The translations under genes were made by a program, and so were the position numbers. A stretch of DNA of 64,000 nucleotides from Buddleja alternifolia (Eukaryota; Streptophyta; Magnoliopsida; Lamiales; Scrophulariaceae). The notes beneath the pieces were generated by a model. That model was given only the letters and a program-made list of their open reading frames with translations. It made no database searches and was not told the origin of the DNA. Positions 22,210 through 33,032 of the stretch are shown here, piece by piece. Each line of letters starts with the position of its first letter. Within the stretch, counting starts at the first letter, position 1. The stretch covers positions 13,066,568-13,130,567 of the forward strand of contig CM033400.1 in the NCBI GenBank assembly GCA_019426215.1, read 5' to 3'.

Positions 22210-24942
22210 ATGCAGGTACCTAGAGCCAACACCGACGCTTCAGTATGGTACATAGATAGTGGATCATCGAGACACATGACTGGATCAAAGGATCTCTTGA
22301 TCAACTATCGTGCAACCAATGGTCCTCAAGTTATATTCGGTGATAATTCTAAAGGTAAAACTAAAGGTATAGGTATCATGCATAGGGGGAACATCATGAT
22401 CAATGATGTATACTATGTCGAGGGTCTTAAACATAATCTCCTAAGCATAAGTCAATTCTGTGATAAAGGCTTTGAAATTAAATTTTCTAGTGACTTGTGC
22501 GAGATAATCGATGTTAAGACAGGATCTACTAAATTAAAAGGAAGAAGAACAAACAATGTATACTTAGTAGATTGGGATTCAACATTAGATAACAACCCTA
22601 CATGTTTCGTAGCTAAGAATCAAAACGAATTAGGTTGGTTATGGCACAGAAAAATGAATCACCTCAATTTCAAAACAATCTCTCAATTAATATCTCTAAA
22701 TCTCGTAGAGGGATTACCTAAAGGTTCCTTTAATAAAGATCGCTTATGTGATGCCTGTCAAATGGGTAAACAAGTTAAATCATCCTTTAAGAAGAAGCTT
22801 CATCTATCGACCTCTCGAATACTTGAATTACTACATTTAGATTTGTTTGGTCCTATTCAAATCATGAGCGTTAGTGGTAAAAAGTATTCACTAGTAATAG
22901 TTGATGATTTTTCACGCTATACATGGGTAGAATTTCTAGCATCTAAAGATGAAACTAGTGCCAAGCTCACCTCTCTAATTCGTCAACTACAAAACTCAAA
23001 AGATCTAAAAGTAACAAGAATTAGAAGTGATAGAGGAACTGAATTTACTAACCATATTGTTGAGAAATTTTGTAAAGACTTTGGAATACTTCATGAGTAT
23101 TCAGCACCTAGAACACCTCAACAAAATGGAGTTGCTGAACGACGGAACAGAACGCTTAAAGAAGCCGCTAGGACTATGTTAGCCGAGTCTAAGCTGCCTC
23201 AAAGGTTGTGGGCCGAAGCTATCAACACTGCTTGCTACACTCAGAACCGGTGTATGATCAACAAGCAACATGAAAAGACTCCATATGAGTTATGGAAGGG
23301 ACGTAAGCCGAATGTTTCATACTTTCATGTATTTGGTTCAAAATGTTTCATTCATAACAATGGTTCCCAAAGCCTAAAGACATTTGATCCTAAAGCAGAT
23401 GAAGGAATCTTTCTAGGTTACGCCAAAAATGGAAAGAGCTTTCGCATCTTAAATAAGATCAAATCGAAGGTTGAAGAATCCATTCATGTTGTGTTTGATG
23501 ATGCTAACCAAGAACCGAGTAAGGTTAATATTAATGATGCAGGAATTGAAGATTTATCTCAACAAGCGTCACAAATCAATCTGTGTGATGATAGTGATAT
23601 TGATGAAGATAATGAAATCATTGTACCTAATCCTAAGACTACTCGTAAAGACATCAACGATGACATTGCAAGAAACGCTGATGATCATGAAGGGAATGTT
23701 CATCAAGAGCAAATTCAAACTATAAACACTGAAGCGCCTACGCAAGGAATTGGTCAAGCGCCTACACAGTTTAATCAAACGTTAGATCAATCTCTTAACT
23801 CGTTCCAACCAGACAGAAAATGGCTCAGAGACCATCCACCAGAACTAATTATTGGAGATATTGGAGCACCCGTTAGAACAAGAGCCGCTACAATAAATGA
23901 GGCCATGTTTGCAAGCTTCCTATCTCAAATGGAACCAAAGAAAGTGGATGAAGCGCTTAACGATCCAAGTTGGATAGAAGCCATGCAAGAAGAGCTAAAC
24001 CAATTTGAAAGAAATGAGGTATGGACGCTAGTACCAAGACCAACCCACCAAGGGGTCATTGGAACTAGATGGGTCTATAGAAACAAAATGGATGAGAATG
24101 GGATTGTGATTAGAAACAAAGCCAGACTCGTAGCTCAGGGATACTGTCAAGAAGAGGGCATCGACTTTGATGAAACATACGCTCCAGTTGCCCGACTTGA
24201 AGCAATCCGCATGTTTCTAGCGTTTGCAGCATTTAACAAATTTACAGTGTATCAAATGGACGTAAAGAGTGCATTTCTGAATGGTAAACTCCAAGAAGAA
24301 GTATATGTGGAGCAACCACCAGGATTCATCAACAACCATGGGAAAAGCATGGTTTACAAACTGGACAAGGCACTCTATGGTCTTAAACAAGCACCACGAG
24401 CATGAATCCTTAAGTACCTAAAAGGCACACAAAATGTGGGCTTATGGTATCCTAGGGATTCTCCTTTTGAACTAATTGGTTATTCAGATGCAGATTTTGC
24501 AGGATGCAAAATAGATAGAAAAAGTACTAGTGGAACATGTCAATTTCTAGGTGATAGACTAATTTCATGGCATAGTAAGAAGCAACAGTCCATCGCTACT
24601 TCCACCGCTGAGGCTGAGTATGTAGCCGCTGGAAGCTGTTGTGCACAGATCCTTTGGATGAGGCAACAACTTAGAGATTATGGAATAATCCTAGATCCAA
24701 CTCCTATCCATTGTGACAATCAAAGCGCCTTAGCAATGACTCAAAATCCAGTTCTTCACTCTAGAACCAAACACATTGACATTCGCTATCACTTTCTACG
24801 TGACCACGTTCAAAAGAAAGATATCTCCATGCACTTCATTAGTACAGAAAAGCAACTGGCAGATATCTTCACCAAAGCGCTTAACGAACAACGTTTTCTC
24901 ACTTTAAGAAGTGAACTAGGTATGATTGATCTAAATGCTTAA
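22210..24942 (+). pseudogene. Element C pol with RT core deleted
   Basis: It opens with the protease motif [13 protein letters not shown]. Integrase follows: zinc-binding H/H and CDAC residues, then the DDE triad in [14 protein letters not shown] and [11 protein letters not shown]. The RT starts normally ([28 protein letters not shown]) but stops at a TGA (24403-24405), and the next codons are already ILKYLKGTQ before RNase H (GYSDADFAG, STAEAEYVA, HCDNQSA). About 200 residues with the YVDD catalytic site are gone. Reading frame is kept across the junction apart from the TGA. RNase H runs to TAA 24940-24942. Confidence 0.9.
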
Positions 24943-26037
24943 TCATTCGAAACATCATACTTTTGTTAGGCATGAAATTTAGGGGGAATTCACTGTATGT
25001 TATGAAATTTATGGGGAACCTACATAGGGGGAACCTTAAAAGAGCTAACTATACCTAAGTGAATATGACCAAAAATGTTTTCCCTTGCATCGGTCATACG
25101 CACTTAGCACCATACACTTAAAACCTTTTTGACGCTTATTACACAAATCTGTCTTAGCGTCTGCACTTCTTTCAAAATAAACTAAACGCTTAGCTTTATT
25201 CCCGGCTAAAGCAGTTAGTAAAAAGACCCTTTTAAAAGCAAGCGTACATTACCCTACGCTAAAACGAGAAAGTGGATTAGTCAATCAATGCAATTAATGC
25301 TGACTTGACATTCCTCACCCTTCGCTCAAGAAAACCCATGGGTACTCATCACGTTTTTCAAAGATGGTTCAGCACATGTACACGCGTCAGTACAATTACC
25401 ATGTATCTTAGACGAATACAACCAGCGCTGAATATTTTAAACCAAAAGTAAAACACTACTACCAAGACATAATGATAAGTACTGGGAAACTGTGTCCTCA
25501 TATACACCCTGAAAGGAATAATTCTATATGTTACAATGACCGCTAAAGCACAAAATGTTACTTGAAAGAGACTCTCAAGATTCTCAAGCGTCCACATAAC
25601 ACTAAATTGTTTCAAGCGTCATTCTGAATAGGTCCGGACGCTTTAACAAATTTTTGGCGGGCATTTGAATAGTGTTCAAAATTATGGTTCCCGAACAGTT
25701 TTCATAAAGAACGTATCCGCTTTTCATGGGCACACGTATCACTCTCAGTCTCTGTTTCAAACTTTTAATCGGACTTCAAAATAGTATATGTGGCAGTTAC
25801 TAAAAGAAACCGTGCCTATTTAATCTAAATTCACGTCCACAGTTATATTTTAATGGCTGAGATTTATATTCCTCCACGTGTCAACATCTCAAACTTCAAA
25901 CACACCGAACATTCAAATTGAAGTTTCTGCAGAACACAAACACTCTTATACTCTATTACATTCGTGCTAGAACAAGTCTCTCTCTTTTTCAAAAAAAACA
26001 AAAATTTTCATTCGTAATCTCTGTCTACTTCTCACTA
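24943..26037 (+). other. Spacer between pol and third ORF of element C
   Basis: 1.1 kb without a coding frame. Purine tracts AGGGGGAA (24981), TGGGGAA (25012) and AGGGGGAA (25026) mimic the terminal PPT. AAGCGTC/ACGCT motifs are frequent. Confidence 0.6.
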
Positions 26038-29000
26038 ATGGCACCCAAGAAAGCTACTGCTGGAATCGCTGAAGTTGTTGTCAAGATCACTGAAGGCCTT
26101 ATAGTTGATTGGAAGTTTCTCTATGAAAACCCCCAAATTGATTTAACGGAAATAATGGATTCTGTAGCAGAGGCTGGGCTTCAGAAATTTCTCACGAAAT
26201 ACTCGTATATGTTTCCTGAAGAACTAGAATTTTTCTGGAGAAATGCTCGACTGTCTGACGATGAGACTTCCATCACTTGTTTGTTTCCTGTCTCCAAGAA
26301 GGAATCAAAGACGTTCACTCTCTCTGCGGCCTCTATTGCCCAGAATTTCTCTCTACCTAATGCTGGAGCCACTTTAGACACTATCACTGAAGAACAAATT
26401 CAAGAAGTCTGGACTCAGATTAGCGCTTACGATGATGTTCCATACAAACCGTACTTTGAGAAGAAAGATATAGTGAACAGGTATCGAGTCTTGGCTGATT
26501 TCTGCAGTAAAAACATAGAATGCAGAGTGGGAACCTTCGACAAAATCAACCCAACCCAGTTCCAGATGATGACTGCCATCCTACTCAAGATAAAAATCAA
26601 CTGGAGCGCCTATATATTCAGCAGGTTCAGAGACAGTCTACGCACTTCAAACAGACCTTATGGTCTAGTTTTAAGTGATCTAATTTTCCGAGCAGAGTGC
26701 ACCTCTTCAGCAGGAGTCACCGTGGCCAAGCATAAGTTCTATGGGCCAAGAATCATCAATAATCTTTTCAATCCACCCAAAGTTGGAGGTGCTGCTAAGC
26801 CTCTCTCTGAGCGCCAAGTTGTCCGAGCAGCGTCAGATGAGGAGGCTGAGCGTCCAGATCAGGAGAAAGCCAAACGTAATGTGAAGCGTCCCACTGTCAC
26901 AAAGAAACGGGCTCCTCGAAAGCCCAAGGCTCAACCTATCAAAAGCGATGAAGATGACGAGGATTCTATACCCCTCATTAGTCGGAAAGATCTGGAAAAG
27001 GTTCTCAAAAATATTGACTTTGAAGAACCTGCAGTTCCACAGACTCAAGCGTTCCCCGCCGAAGGTATAAATGTGAAGCGTATCTTCAAGAGACGTAAGC
27101 GTCCAACTGCTGCCATTTCTTCTGAGGCTACACAAAGTGATCAAGCCATAGCTGCTGTCCCGATATCATCCTTTGAAACACCAGTTGATGTCCATCTGGA
27201 TGTTGATATGGCCCAAATTGTGGCCATCGCACATGAAGCTGCCATCGAATCTACAAATCTCGAGCCTGATGAACCTGAAATCCCAAGGGCTCAACCATTG
27301 CTTGCATTACCTAGTACAACAGAGGCACGCTCAGAAGGTCAGAGCGATGCTAACGACGTTGTGATTCATCGACATTTCTTCAAGCTGGATCCCTCAAAGA
27401 CTATCGATCACTCAGTCGATTATTTGCCTCCAGCGCCCGCAGAGACCTTCATACCTGCAGGATACAATGAAGAAAGTCTTATCAATGCCGAAAATGATAT
27501 CGCCAAGCTCATAAAGTTTGATCTGGCTGTACGCAACACTCTCTTTAATACAGCCTCAACCCCAGCTGATGAAGCTTACTACACAGCTCTTGAACTCGGG
27601 AAGACTCCCAAACACATCCCGGCTTCCGTAACTCTCCAAGCACAGCGGCAAGGAGGCAAGACTCCTAGAGCTGATGTTGATTTAGCTTATTATCTGGACT
27701 GTGGGACAAGCAAACCCACTGGCTTCGCTCTCAGAGACTACAACATCAGAGTCTATGAGCGTCAAGATAAGCTTCTGAACCCAACGGAAGAGCTACTAAA
27801 CAGAGAAGGCTATTCTCACTCTCTAACACTGGTCAAAAGCAAGGAAAACAAGCGCTCAGCTAATCCTCTCCTCCTGTGGAAGAATAAAGGAGTACATGCC
27901 GGTGAGCGTCCAGCATCCCTGACCGAGATGATTCAACTTGAAACCGATGCATATTTTGACTGCGTCTGGAACGCTAACTACCAACCCGACAGGTATCGTT
28001 TTGAATCCATCTGTGATATTCATCACCAAGGGTTTCGTGCTATACTTAATGCAGGAACTGAGTATTGTATGACTGAGATAAGATGGGCTGAAGCTTACAT
28101 GGGTGACACGTATAAATTTGAAGACTTGGTTAGTGCTCCCCATCTGTTCGGAATAGGGATTCATGATAAAAAGACCAAATTTGCACGCTACATGCTGACG
28201 CAGCGCCAGCATAGACTTGGACCCGTTCTGAAGCTGCCTCTGATCCGCCATCAACCTGAACACCGCTTAAGACAAGCGTTGCACAAACTGGCCAACTCTT
28301 CTCTACGCTTTGATGATCAAGCGTCCACCAGCGGTTCTTCTCCCCTGTCCTGTCTGAACTGCACCCCTAGCCACTGTGAAGACAACTTTTCTCTCATGAT
28401 GGCAATTATGCCTCCAGTCTCTCTATTCGACAAAATCTTCACAGACAATCTGCGACAATGGGATGGCTCTCGGATCAATCCTTTCAGAGGATATCCACTT
28501 CTTCCGTCTATTCGACAAGAAGTCTTCAGTCACTATGATTTTGTTTTATCGCTGCTAGAAAGATCTCAAGCGCTTGCTTCAGCCATCTACCCATACTTGG
28601 AAGAGTATTACCGGCTCCGCGTTCCCGACTCTCGGAAACCGAAGACTCTCCCAACAGATCGGCTAATTGGCTTCTCACAACACTATTGCCCAGATGCCTT
28701 ATTCTCCATCTGCAAAGCGCCCTCCAAAATCTTTCCCACTCATGTGCTGGATATCCTCGGGCCACTGTATATCAGGGCACTGGATAGTCCTATCAGAACG
28801 TTCATTCAAGGTACTTATCTCCCCACTCTACATTTGAATGAACTTCTGCAGACTGCTACGTATCCATATGCAGATGAACCGTTTGCCAGCTTGGACTTTC
28901 GGTTTACGGACTTTAGCCGAATAGAATCAGAATTTACTGCAGCACCAGCTGACATGTTACCTGCTCCTGAGCGCTTATTAGAATTACCTCAAGCGCCTCA

Positions 29001-29175
29001 TTCCCCAGTCCAACTGAATCCGACTCTACTGCATCCACCGAGTCCAACACTGCTCCAGAGCTTCGAGGAACAGTATTTGATCCTACTAATCAAGTACCTA
29101 TTGAATCTCTCAAACACACATCTCGTTTTAAGCCTCAAGTCCGCACTGCACTTCCCAACGCTCAACCGTCCATGA
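26038..29175 (+). CDS. Element C third ORF in the env-like position, 1045 aa
   Basis: First ATG at 26038 (the frame is open upstream but has no Met); stop TGA 29173-29175. SIRE elements have a second long ORF here, often called env-like. In this sequence I see no signal peptide and no convincing membrane segment. Instead there are basic, nuclear-signal-like stretches (VKRPTVTKKRAPRKPKAQ, ~residues 282-299; IFKRRKRP, ~345), acidic linkers and Pro-rich tracts. The first ~270 residues look like a compact folded domain of unknown type. The frame continues after the stop to 29946 with a coiled coil, so the TGA may truncate a longer protein; in another frame 29037-29190 also reads protein-like, so paired frameshifts are an alternative. 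Confidence 0.7.
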   Translation: MAPKKATAGIAEVVVKITEGLIVDWKFLYENPQIDLTEIMDSVAEAGLQKFLTKYSYMFPEELEFFWRNARLSDDETSITCLFPVSKKESKTFTLSAASIAQNFSLPNAGATLDTITEEQIQEVWTQISAYDDVPYKPYFEKKDIVNRYRVLADFCSKNIECRVGTFDKINPTQFQMMTAILLKIKINWSAYIFSRFRDSLRTSNRPYGLVLSDLIFRAECTSSAGVTVAKHKFYGPRIINNLFNPPKVGGAAKPLSERQVVRAASDEEAERPDQEKAKRNVKRPTVTKKRAPRKPKAQPIKSDEDDEDSIPLISRKDLEKVLKNIDFEEPAVPQTQAFPAEGINVKRIFKRRKRPTAAISSEATQSDQAIAAVPISSFETPVDVHLDVDMAQIVAIAHEAAIESTNLEPDEPEIPRAQPLLALPSTTEARSEGQSDANDVVIHRHFFKLDPSKTIDHSVDYLPPAPAETFIPAGYNEESLINAENDIAKLIKFDLAVRNTLFNTASTPADEAYYTALELGKTPKHIPASVTLQAQRQGGKTPRADVDLAYYLDCGTSKPTGFALRDYNIRVYERQDKLLNPTEELLNREGYSHSLTLVKSKENKRSANPLLLWKNKGVHAGERPASLTEMIQLETDAYFDCVWNANYQPDRYRFESICDIHHQGFRAILNAGTEYCMTEIRWAEAYMGDTYKFEDLVSAPHLFGIGIHDKKTKFARYMLTQRQHRLGPVLKLPLIRHQPEHRLRQALHKLANSSLRFDDQASTSGSSPLSCLNCTPSHCEDNFSLMMAIMPPVSLFDKIFTDNLRQWDGSRINPFRGYPLLPSIRQEVFSHYDFVLSLLERSQALASAIYPYLEEYYRLRVPDSRKPKTLPTDRLIGFSQHYCPDALFSICKAPSKIFPTHVLDILGPLYIRALDSPIRTFIQGTYLPTLHLNELLQTATYPYADEPFASLDFRFTDFSRIESEFTAAPADMLPAPERLLELPQAPHSPVQLNPTLLHPPSPTLLQSFEEQYLILLIKYLLNLSNTHLVLSLKSALHFPTLNRP

Positions 29176-29946
29176 CTGAATGCCTCACTCAAATACCAGC
29201 AACTATCTACAGCTACTCAGGCAAGTCATGTGGCTTTAACCAATGATCTACAAGACCGGTTCACGGCTCTCGAGACCTCTCTCACAGACGCTAATCAAGC
29301 TCAACTCCTGGTCATGAAAGAACATTTCGACCAGCGTCTAACCACTCTTGAGGCCTCTGTCGCTCAGATTGCTGCTCAAGTCAGTCTTCTTACTCAGCAT
29401 TTCATACAGACTGATGATGGCAATAAGGGGGAAAAGAAGGGAGAAAAGAGGAAATCGTCAACATCTAAAGATCAAGTTCCTCCTCCACCATCCAAGCGTC
29501 AACACATTGATACTTCTCTCACACTGAGTGCAGAACCAAGGTATCCCTATCCCTCTTGGGTAACCACATCGGTTGAAGCGTCCAATAAGAAAGAAACTCC
29601 CAGAGTGCTCTATCCAACTCTTCCATTGCCTTCAAGAGCACTGCTTGAACAGTTTGACATTCCTCTTCTCAGAGCATCAATTCCAGAACCATCTGATCCA
29701 GCAGTATTAGCCTTAGAAAGAAAAATGTCTGACTTCGACCAAACCTTCAGAATTTGCCTACGATACATAGGCATCAGTCCAGAGGAATGGGATAAACACT
29801 TCATTGCCTTTAAGGCACGACAAGTTCAAGAAAACAAGCACATAATCAGTAAAGATCATGCTGCAATGATGACGTTAGAAGATCAGATAACTGAAGCAAT
29901 CCGTGCTGAAATGACTAAGAGATACAAGATCAAGCCACGATCTTGA
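29176..29946 (+). pseudogene. C-terminal continuation of element C third ORF
   Basis: Same frame as 26038-29175, open from the premature TGA to the TGA at 29944-29946, with no ATG of its own near the start. It contains a heptad-rich coiled coil (LQDRFTALETSLTDANQ ... LEASVAQIAAQVSLLTQHF) and then a basic Ser/Pro-rich segment (KKGEKRKSSTSKD, PPPPSKRQ). It is probably the lost C-terminal half of the env-position protein. Confidence 0.65.
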
Positions 29947-30114
29947 TTTTTGCTTGTGCCTCTCTCTTTTTAGTTGTAAAATGCCTGTACTGTGAAATAT
30001 ATATATAAAATGCATTTTACAGCTGAAACATCTCGTTAAAGCTCAAACTAACTTACTAACTTACGCTAACCTTCAGGTATCTAACGCTTGAACTAAATAA
30101 GTATTGCCATCATC

Positions 30115-30127
30115 AAAAAGGGGGAAA
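30115..30127 (+). other. Polypurine tract of element C
   Basis: AAAAAGGGGGAAA immediately before the 3' LTR; primes plus-strand synthesis in LTR elements. Confidence 0.85.
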
Positions 30128-30128
30128 T

Positions 30129-31895
30129 TGTTAGGAATTTCATATTAGATGTTTTGATGATGACAAATAGGACTTTCTGTTAGACTCCGAAAAGTGTAAA
30201 AGCTTTCATAGAATGTTATGTATAAGTACCTGAAAGCTTATTTATCTTAGGCTTATAGTATTTATCTTTGTAGAATTCCTTAGACTAAGTATGTGACACT
30301 AAAACACTTAGGAAAATTCTGGGTGAGTCTACCAAGTGATGAAGGTGAAGATCAAGCGTCTAAAGCTACAATGGATAAAGATATCTTGAAGCGTCCGTCA
30401 AACGCTTTAGGGATTATCCCAGTGCTCAAACTACGAATGGATAACTCAGGCCGAATACTCAACATCAAGTGAAATGACGGAATTCTCAGTGAGACCATCA
30501 AGACAAGATTGAAGAGTAAGCGTCTGAAATAAAGAAAAGAAAGTCAGGATCAGTCCAAGCGTCTGTCCAATACACGAGAATAACTATTCTCTTCAGCAAG
30601 CGTCCAAAAAGGTTAAACCAACACAACCTACAAAGAACGTAACCTGAAAAGAATTCAAACCCAAAACCATCCAAAGACTTAAAAAATGCATGAATCAAAC
30701 GGACGAATTATTTCCAACGGAAATAAGACAAGATGCATTAAAAGTCGGATAAGTGCTATTAAAATATAAGCACTATAACTTATGGGCAAGCCATATCTTT
30801 GACCTAGACTGTCAGATTTATGAAACCAAGACCATGCCTAACCAATTAAATATACCCAAAGTTAGAAATGTCTGAACTCAAGGAATGTTTGGGGAAACGA
30901 GACTCCAACCGAGTCAAACGGACAAAAACCACCAATACCTTATAAATAGCTCTTTCAACAAACAAGTAAATGATGCACACAAAAAAAAAAAAAAAATACC
31001 TACTTTGTTGAAAGAAAAGCTTACTAAAAATCATAGCCAAATATCCATATAAGCTTTTCACAAATATTCCAGAGACAGTCACCCATATCTCAAATCCTTT
31101 TTTAGAAGAACCTATACTACCATTGAGATATCCCCAAGTTGTTTGAACTTTCCAAAAACAAACAAACCCGTGACCAAAACCATCAACACCTTTCATCTGA
31201 GTGAGAAAGCTGGTTGACTTGCAAGCAATATTTTTGTGTAAAAGAAGCTTGTTGAAGTTGATCTCTATTGGAGCTGAAATCTGTGTGACCAAGGAGTTCC
31301 GAGATCAAGAGTAACTTGCACCATTTCTGAGTGAAAGAAGCAAGGGGATAGAAGATCTTTAGTGGAGCTGAAATCTGTGTGACCAAGGAGTTCCAAGATC
31401 ATATCCAATCTCCCTCTATCTTGTAGAAGTCTCTGTGTGACTCTTCGATAATCATCATAGTGGAAAAACCTCCCTGATAAAAGGAGAAGAAGGACGTAGC
31501 TGGGATTACATCACCCAGTGAACCTTACAAATATCTTGTGTCATTTACCTCTTTAAGCATTCATTGTTTTACTGCTTTACTATTCATACTGCATACATTC
31601 TGATAAAGTCTTAAAACAACTAAGCGACTACTTTCGATTAATTAACTGAACGCTAAGCTATAAAATACTTCCGCTGTGCTAACTCTGATTTAGTGATTAA
31701 ACTCTGCCCTACTTTGGTAAGCGTTGAAATCACCGAGTCTAAGTTAACGTTTCTCAAGCGTCACATCCAGCGCTTAAACTTGTCAAGCGTTCAAATACTT
31801 CAAAGTGATACGAATTTTTAAGAAGTCGAAAAAGACTTCAGGGTCTATTCAACCCCCCCCTTCTAGACCCTTTCGTATACCACTTGGGACCAACA
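30129..31895 (+). repeat. Element C 3' LTR
   Basis: 1767 bp. It differs from the 5' copy by a longer poly-A run near 30980 and one visible C/T change (31697 region). TATA box at 30941-30948. Confidence 0.92.
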
Positions 31896-31900
31896 GTAGG

Positions 31901-32261
31901 GTTGCTATGCCAAGAGATTGGGTAGTACGTATGTTAGGGAATTTTGCCTTGGCTAAATCCATCTAATAATCCAATAGAACCTTAATCACGATCGAAATAC
32001 ATAAATGGTTGAACCATGTGCCTTAATCGCTTCTCTTCTATCGTTTCTTCCACTTATTTGGTTATATCTCATTTTAGTGCTTAAATTAGTTAAATTAGTT
32101 TAAATCAAACCTTTTATCGACCGATCTAACTTAGAATTGGGTAATACAGTAGTCTTAGTACTTAGATTATAGTTGTCCATGCGGATACGATAACCCCGGA
32201 CTTGAACATCCACTTTACTACTTACACGATCTAGTTCTCTTGCTAGGATTTTGTCGTGTCA
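31901..32261 (+). repeat. Element B 3' LTR, right part
   Basis: Resumes exactly where 18112 stopped, after the TSD of C (GGTTGCTATGCC...), and ends TTTTGTCGTGTCA, followed by TSD CTTTA. Confidence 0.9.
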
Positions 32262-32311
32262 CTTTAAATGTCTCTTCAAATTTACAAATAATATCACAAG
32301 CTTTCAAGTTT

Positions 32312-32752
32312 TGTTAGAAATAGAATACGGGTTATGGGTCGCCCATGAGCGTTGACCCTACCCATTTGCTATTCGAAATCAAAAGATGGAGGGAGTAGTT
32401 TCGGCTGAAAGAAAAACTACCCAACAACTTCCCCATTATATTCCACTATATCTGATATTTTGAATCAGAAATGAATAACAAATTTTTAATCAGATAAAAA
32501 CGCATGAAAAACTGAGTGAAAGTAAAAGGCATAAGAGAGAGTATTGGTGCAACTTTGGCAAAAGGATTTACGTCTTGAAATTCTCGAATTGTGGATAATC
32601 TTCTCTCTCCCTGTGACAGAGGTATGGACTGTTTTTGGAGCACTAATTCGTGTAAGAAGCAAGTTGTGATTCGACCAAGTAAGATCCGTTCTTTGTATGT
32701 GAATATATTATCAAATTACATGAAATGTTATATGTTCAATGATTTATCAACA
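32312..32752 (+). repeat. Element A 5' LTR
   Basis: 441 bp, TGTTAGAAATA...ATCAACA. Several percent different from the 3' LTR, consistent with an old insertion. Confidence 0.88.
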
Positions 32753-33032
32753 GTGGTATCAGAGCAAGTTTGGTTGAACTCCAGACTTGTTTTTACACGA
32801 AAATTTGATGTTAACCTGCGTGTAATTCACACCCCTATCTACAGTGCTCAAAAAGTGAAACGGACACCACCGTTAGAATTGCCATAGTTGAAAATGTGGG
32901 GATAGCCAAAACTTTGGAAGCCGAAGACGCCGGGAAGCTGGCGAGTGTGGTACATGCGCCGCTGCTGCCTCATGCTCTCCCACGCACCACATGGCGCCGT
33001 TTATCGGATGAAGTATAAATCCAGAGCAGTAT
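32753..33032 (+). other. Element A leader with primer-binding site
   Basis: TGGTATCAGAGC at 32754-32765 is the copia PBS. The rest is leader sequence without a long frame; gag, protease and integrase of A are missing. It ends at solo LTR D1. Confidence 0.7.

Larger units (their letters stand above)
18113..31895 (+). mobile_element. Element C: SIRE-like copia retrotransposon, RT core deleted
   Basis: It is bounded by 1.77-kb LTRs (TGTTAGGAATT...GGACCAACA) and a perfect TSD GTAGG (18108-18112, 31896-31900). PBS TGGTATCAGAGCGG follows the 5' LTR; PPT AAAAAGGGGGAAA (30115-30127) precedes the 3' LTR. Order: gag, pol (protease-integrase-partial RT-RNase H), spacer, a third long ORF, 3' LTR. This layout and size fit the SIRE/Maximus lineage. 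By eye the LTRs differ by one substitution and a homopolymer length, so this is the youngest insertion here. The YVDD-containing half of RT is missing, so it cannot reverse-transcribe itself. Confidence 0.93.
12444..32261 (+). mobile_element. Element B: Athila-like non-autonomous gypsy element, split by element C
   Basis: It is bounded by 1.6-kb LTRs (TGATATATG...CGTGTCA) and a perfect TSD CTTTA (12439-12443 and 32262-32266). PBS: TGGCGCCGTTTCTGGGGA (14050-14067), close to the tRNA-Asp type site used by Athila elements. A single ORF (14158-15312) is followed by the conserved TAAACAAGCGCTT plus hairpin that follows gag/env regions in Athila-like elements; no pol is present. The 3' LTR is cut by element C at 18113-31895. 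About 18 differences between the LTR copies suggest a fairly young element. Confidence 0.9.

Noticed and set aside
25918..26037. Upstream extension of the third ORF giving a hydrophobic N-terminus
   Set aside because: The extension has no ATG; the first Met is at 26038, so the hydrophobic stretch is unlikely to be translated as a signal peptide.
30846..31292. Minus-strand ORFs shared by 18978-19274 and 30846-31292
   Set aside because: They are antisense frames within the two LTRs of element C; no protein-like features.
32754..32765. tRNA gene suggested by TGGTATCAGAGC (also 19880, 50921)
   Set aside because: These are primer-binding sites complementary to tRNA 3' ends next to LTRs; no cloverleaf surrounds them.
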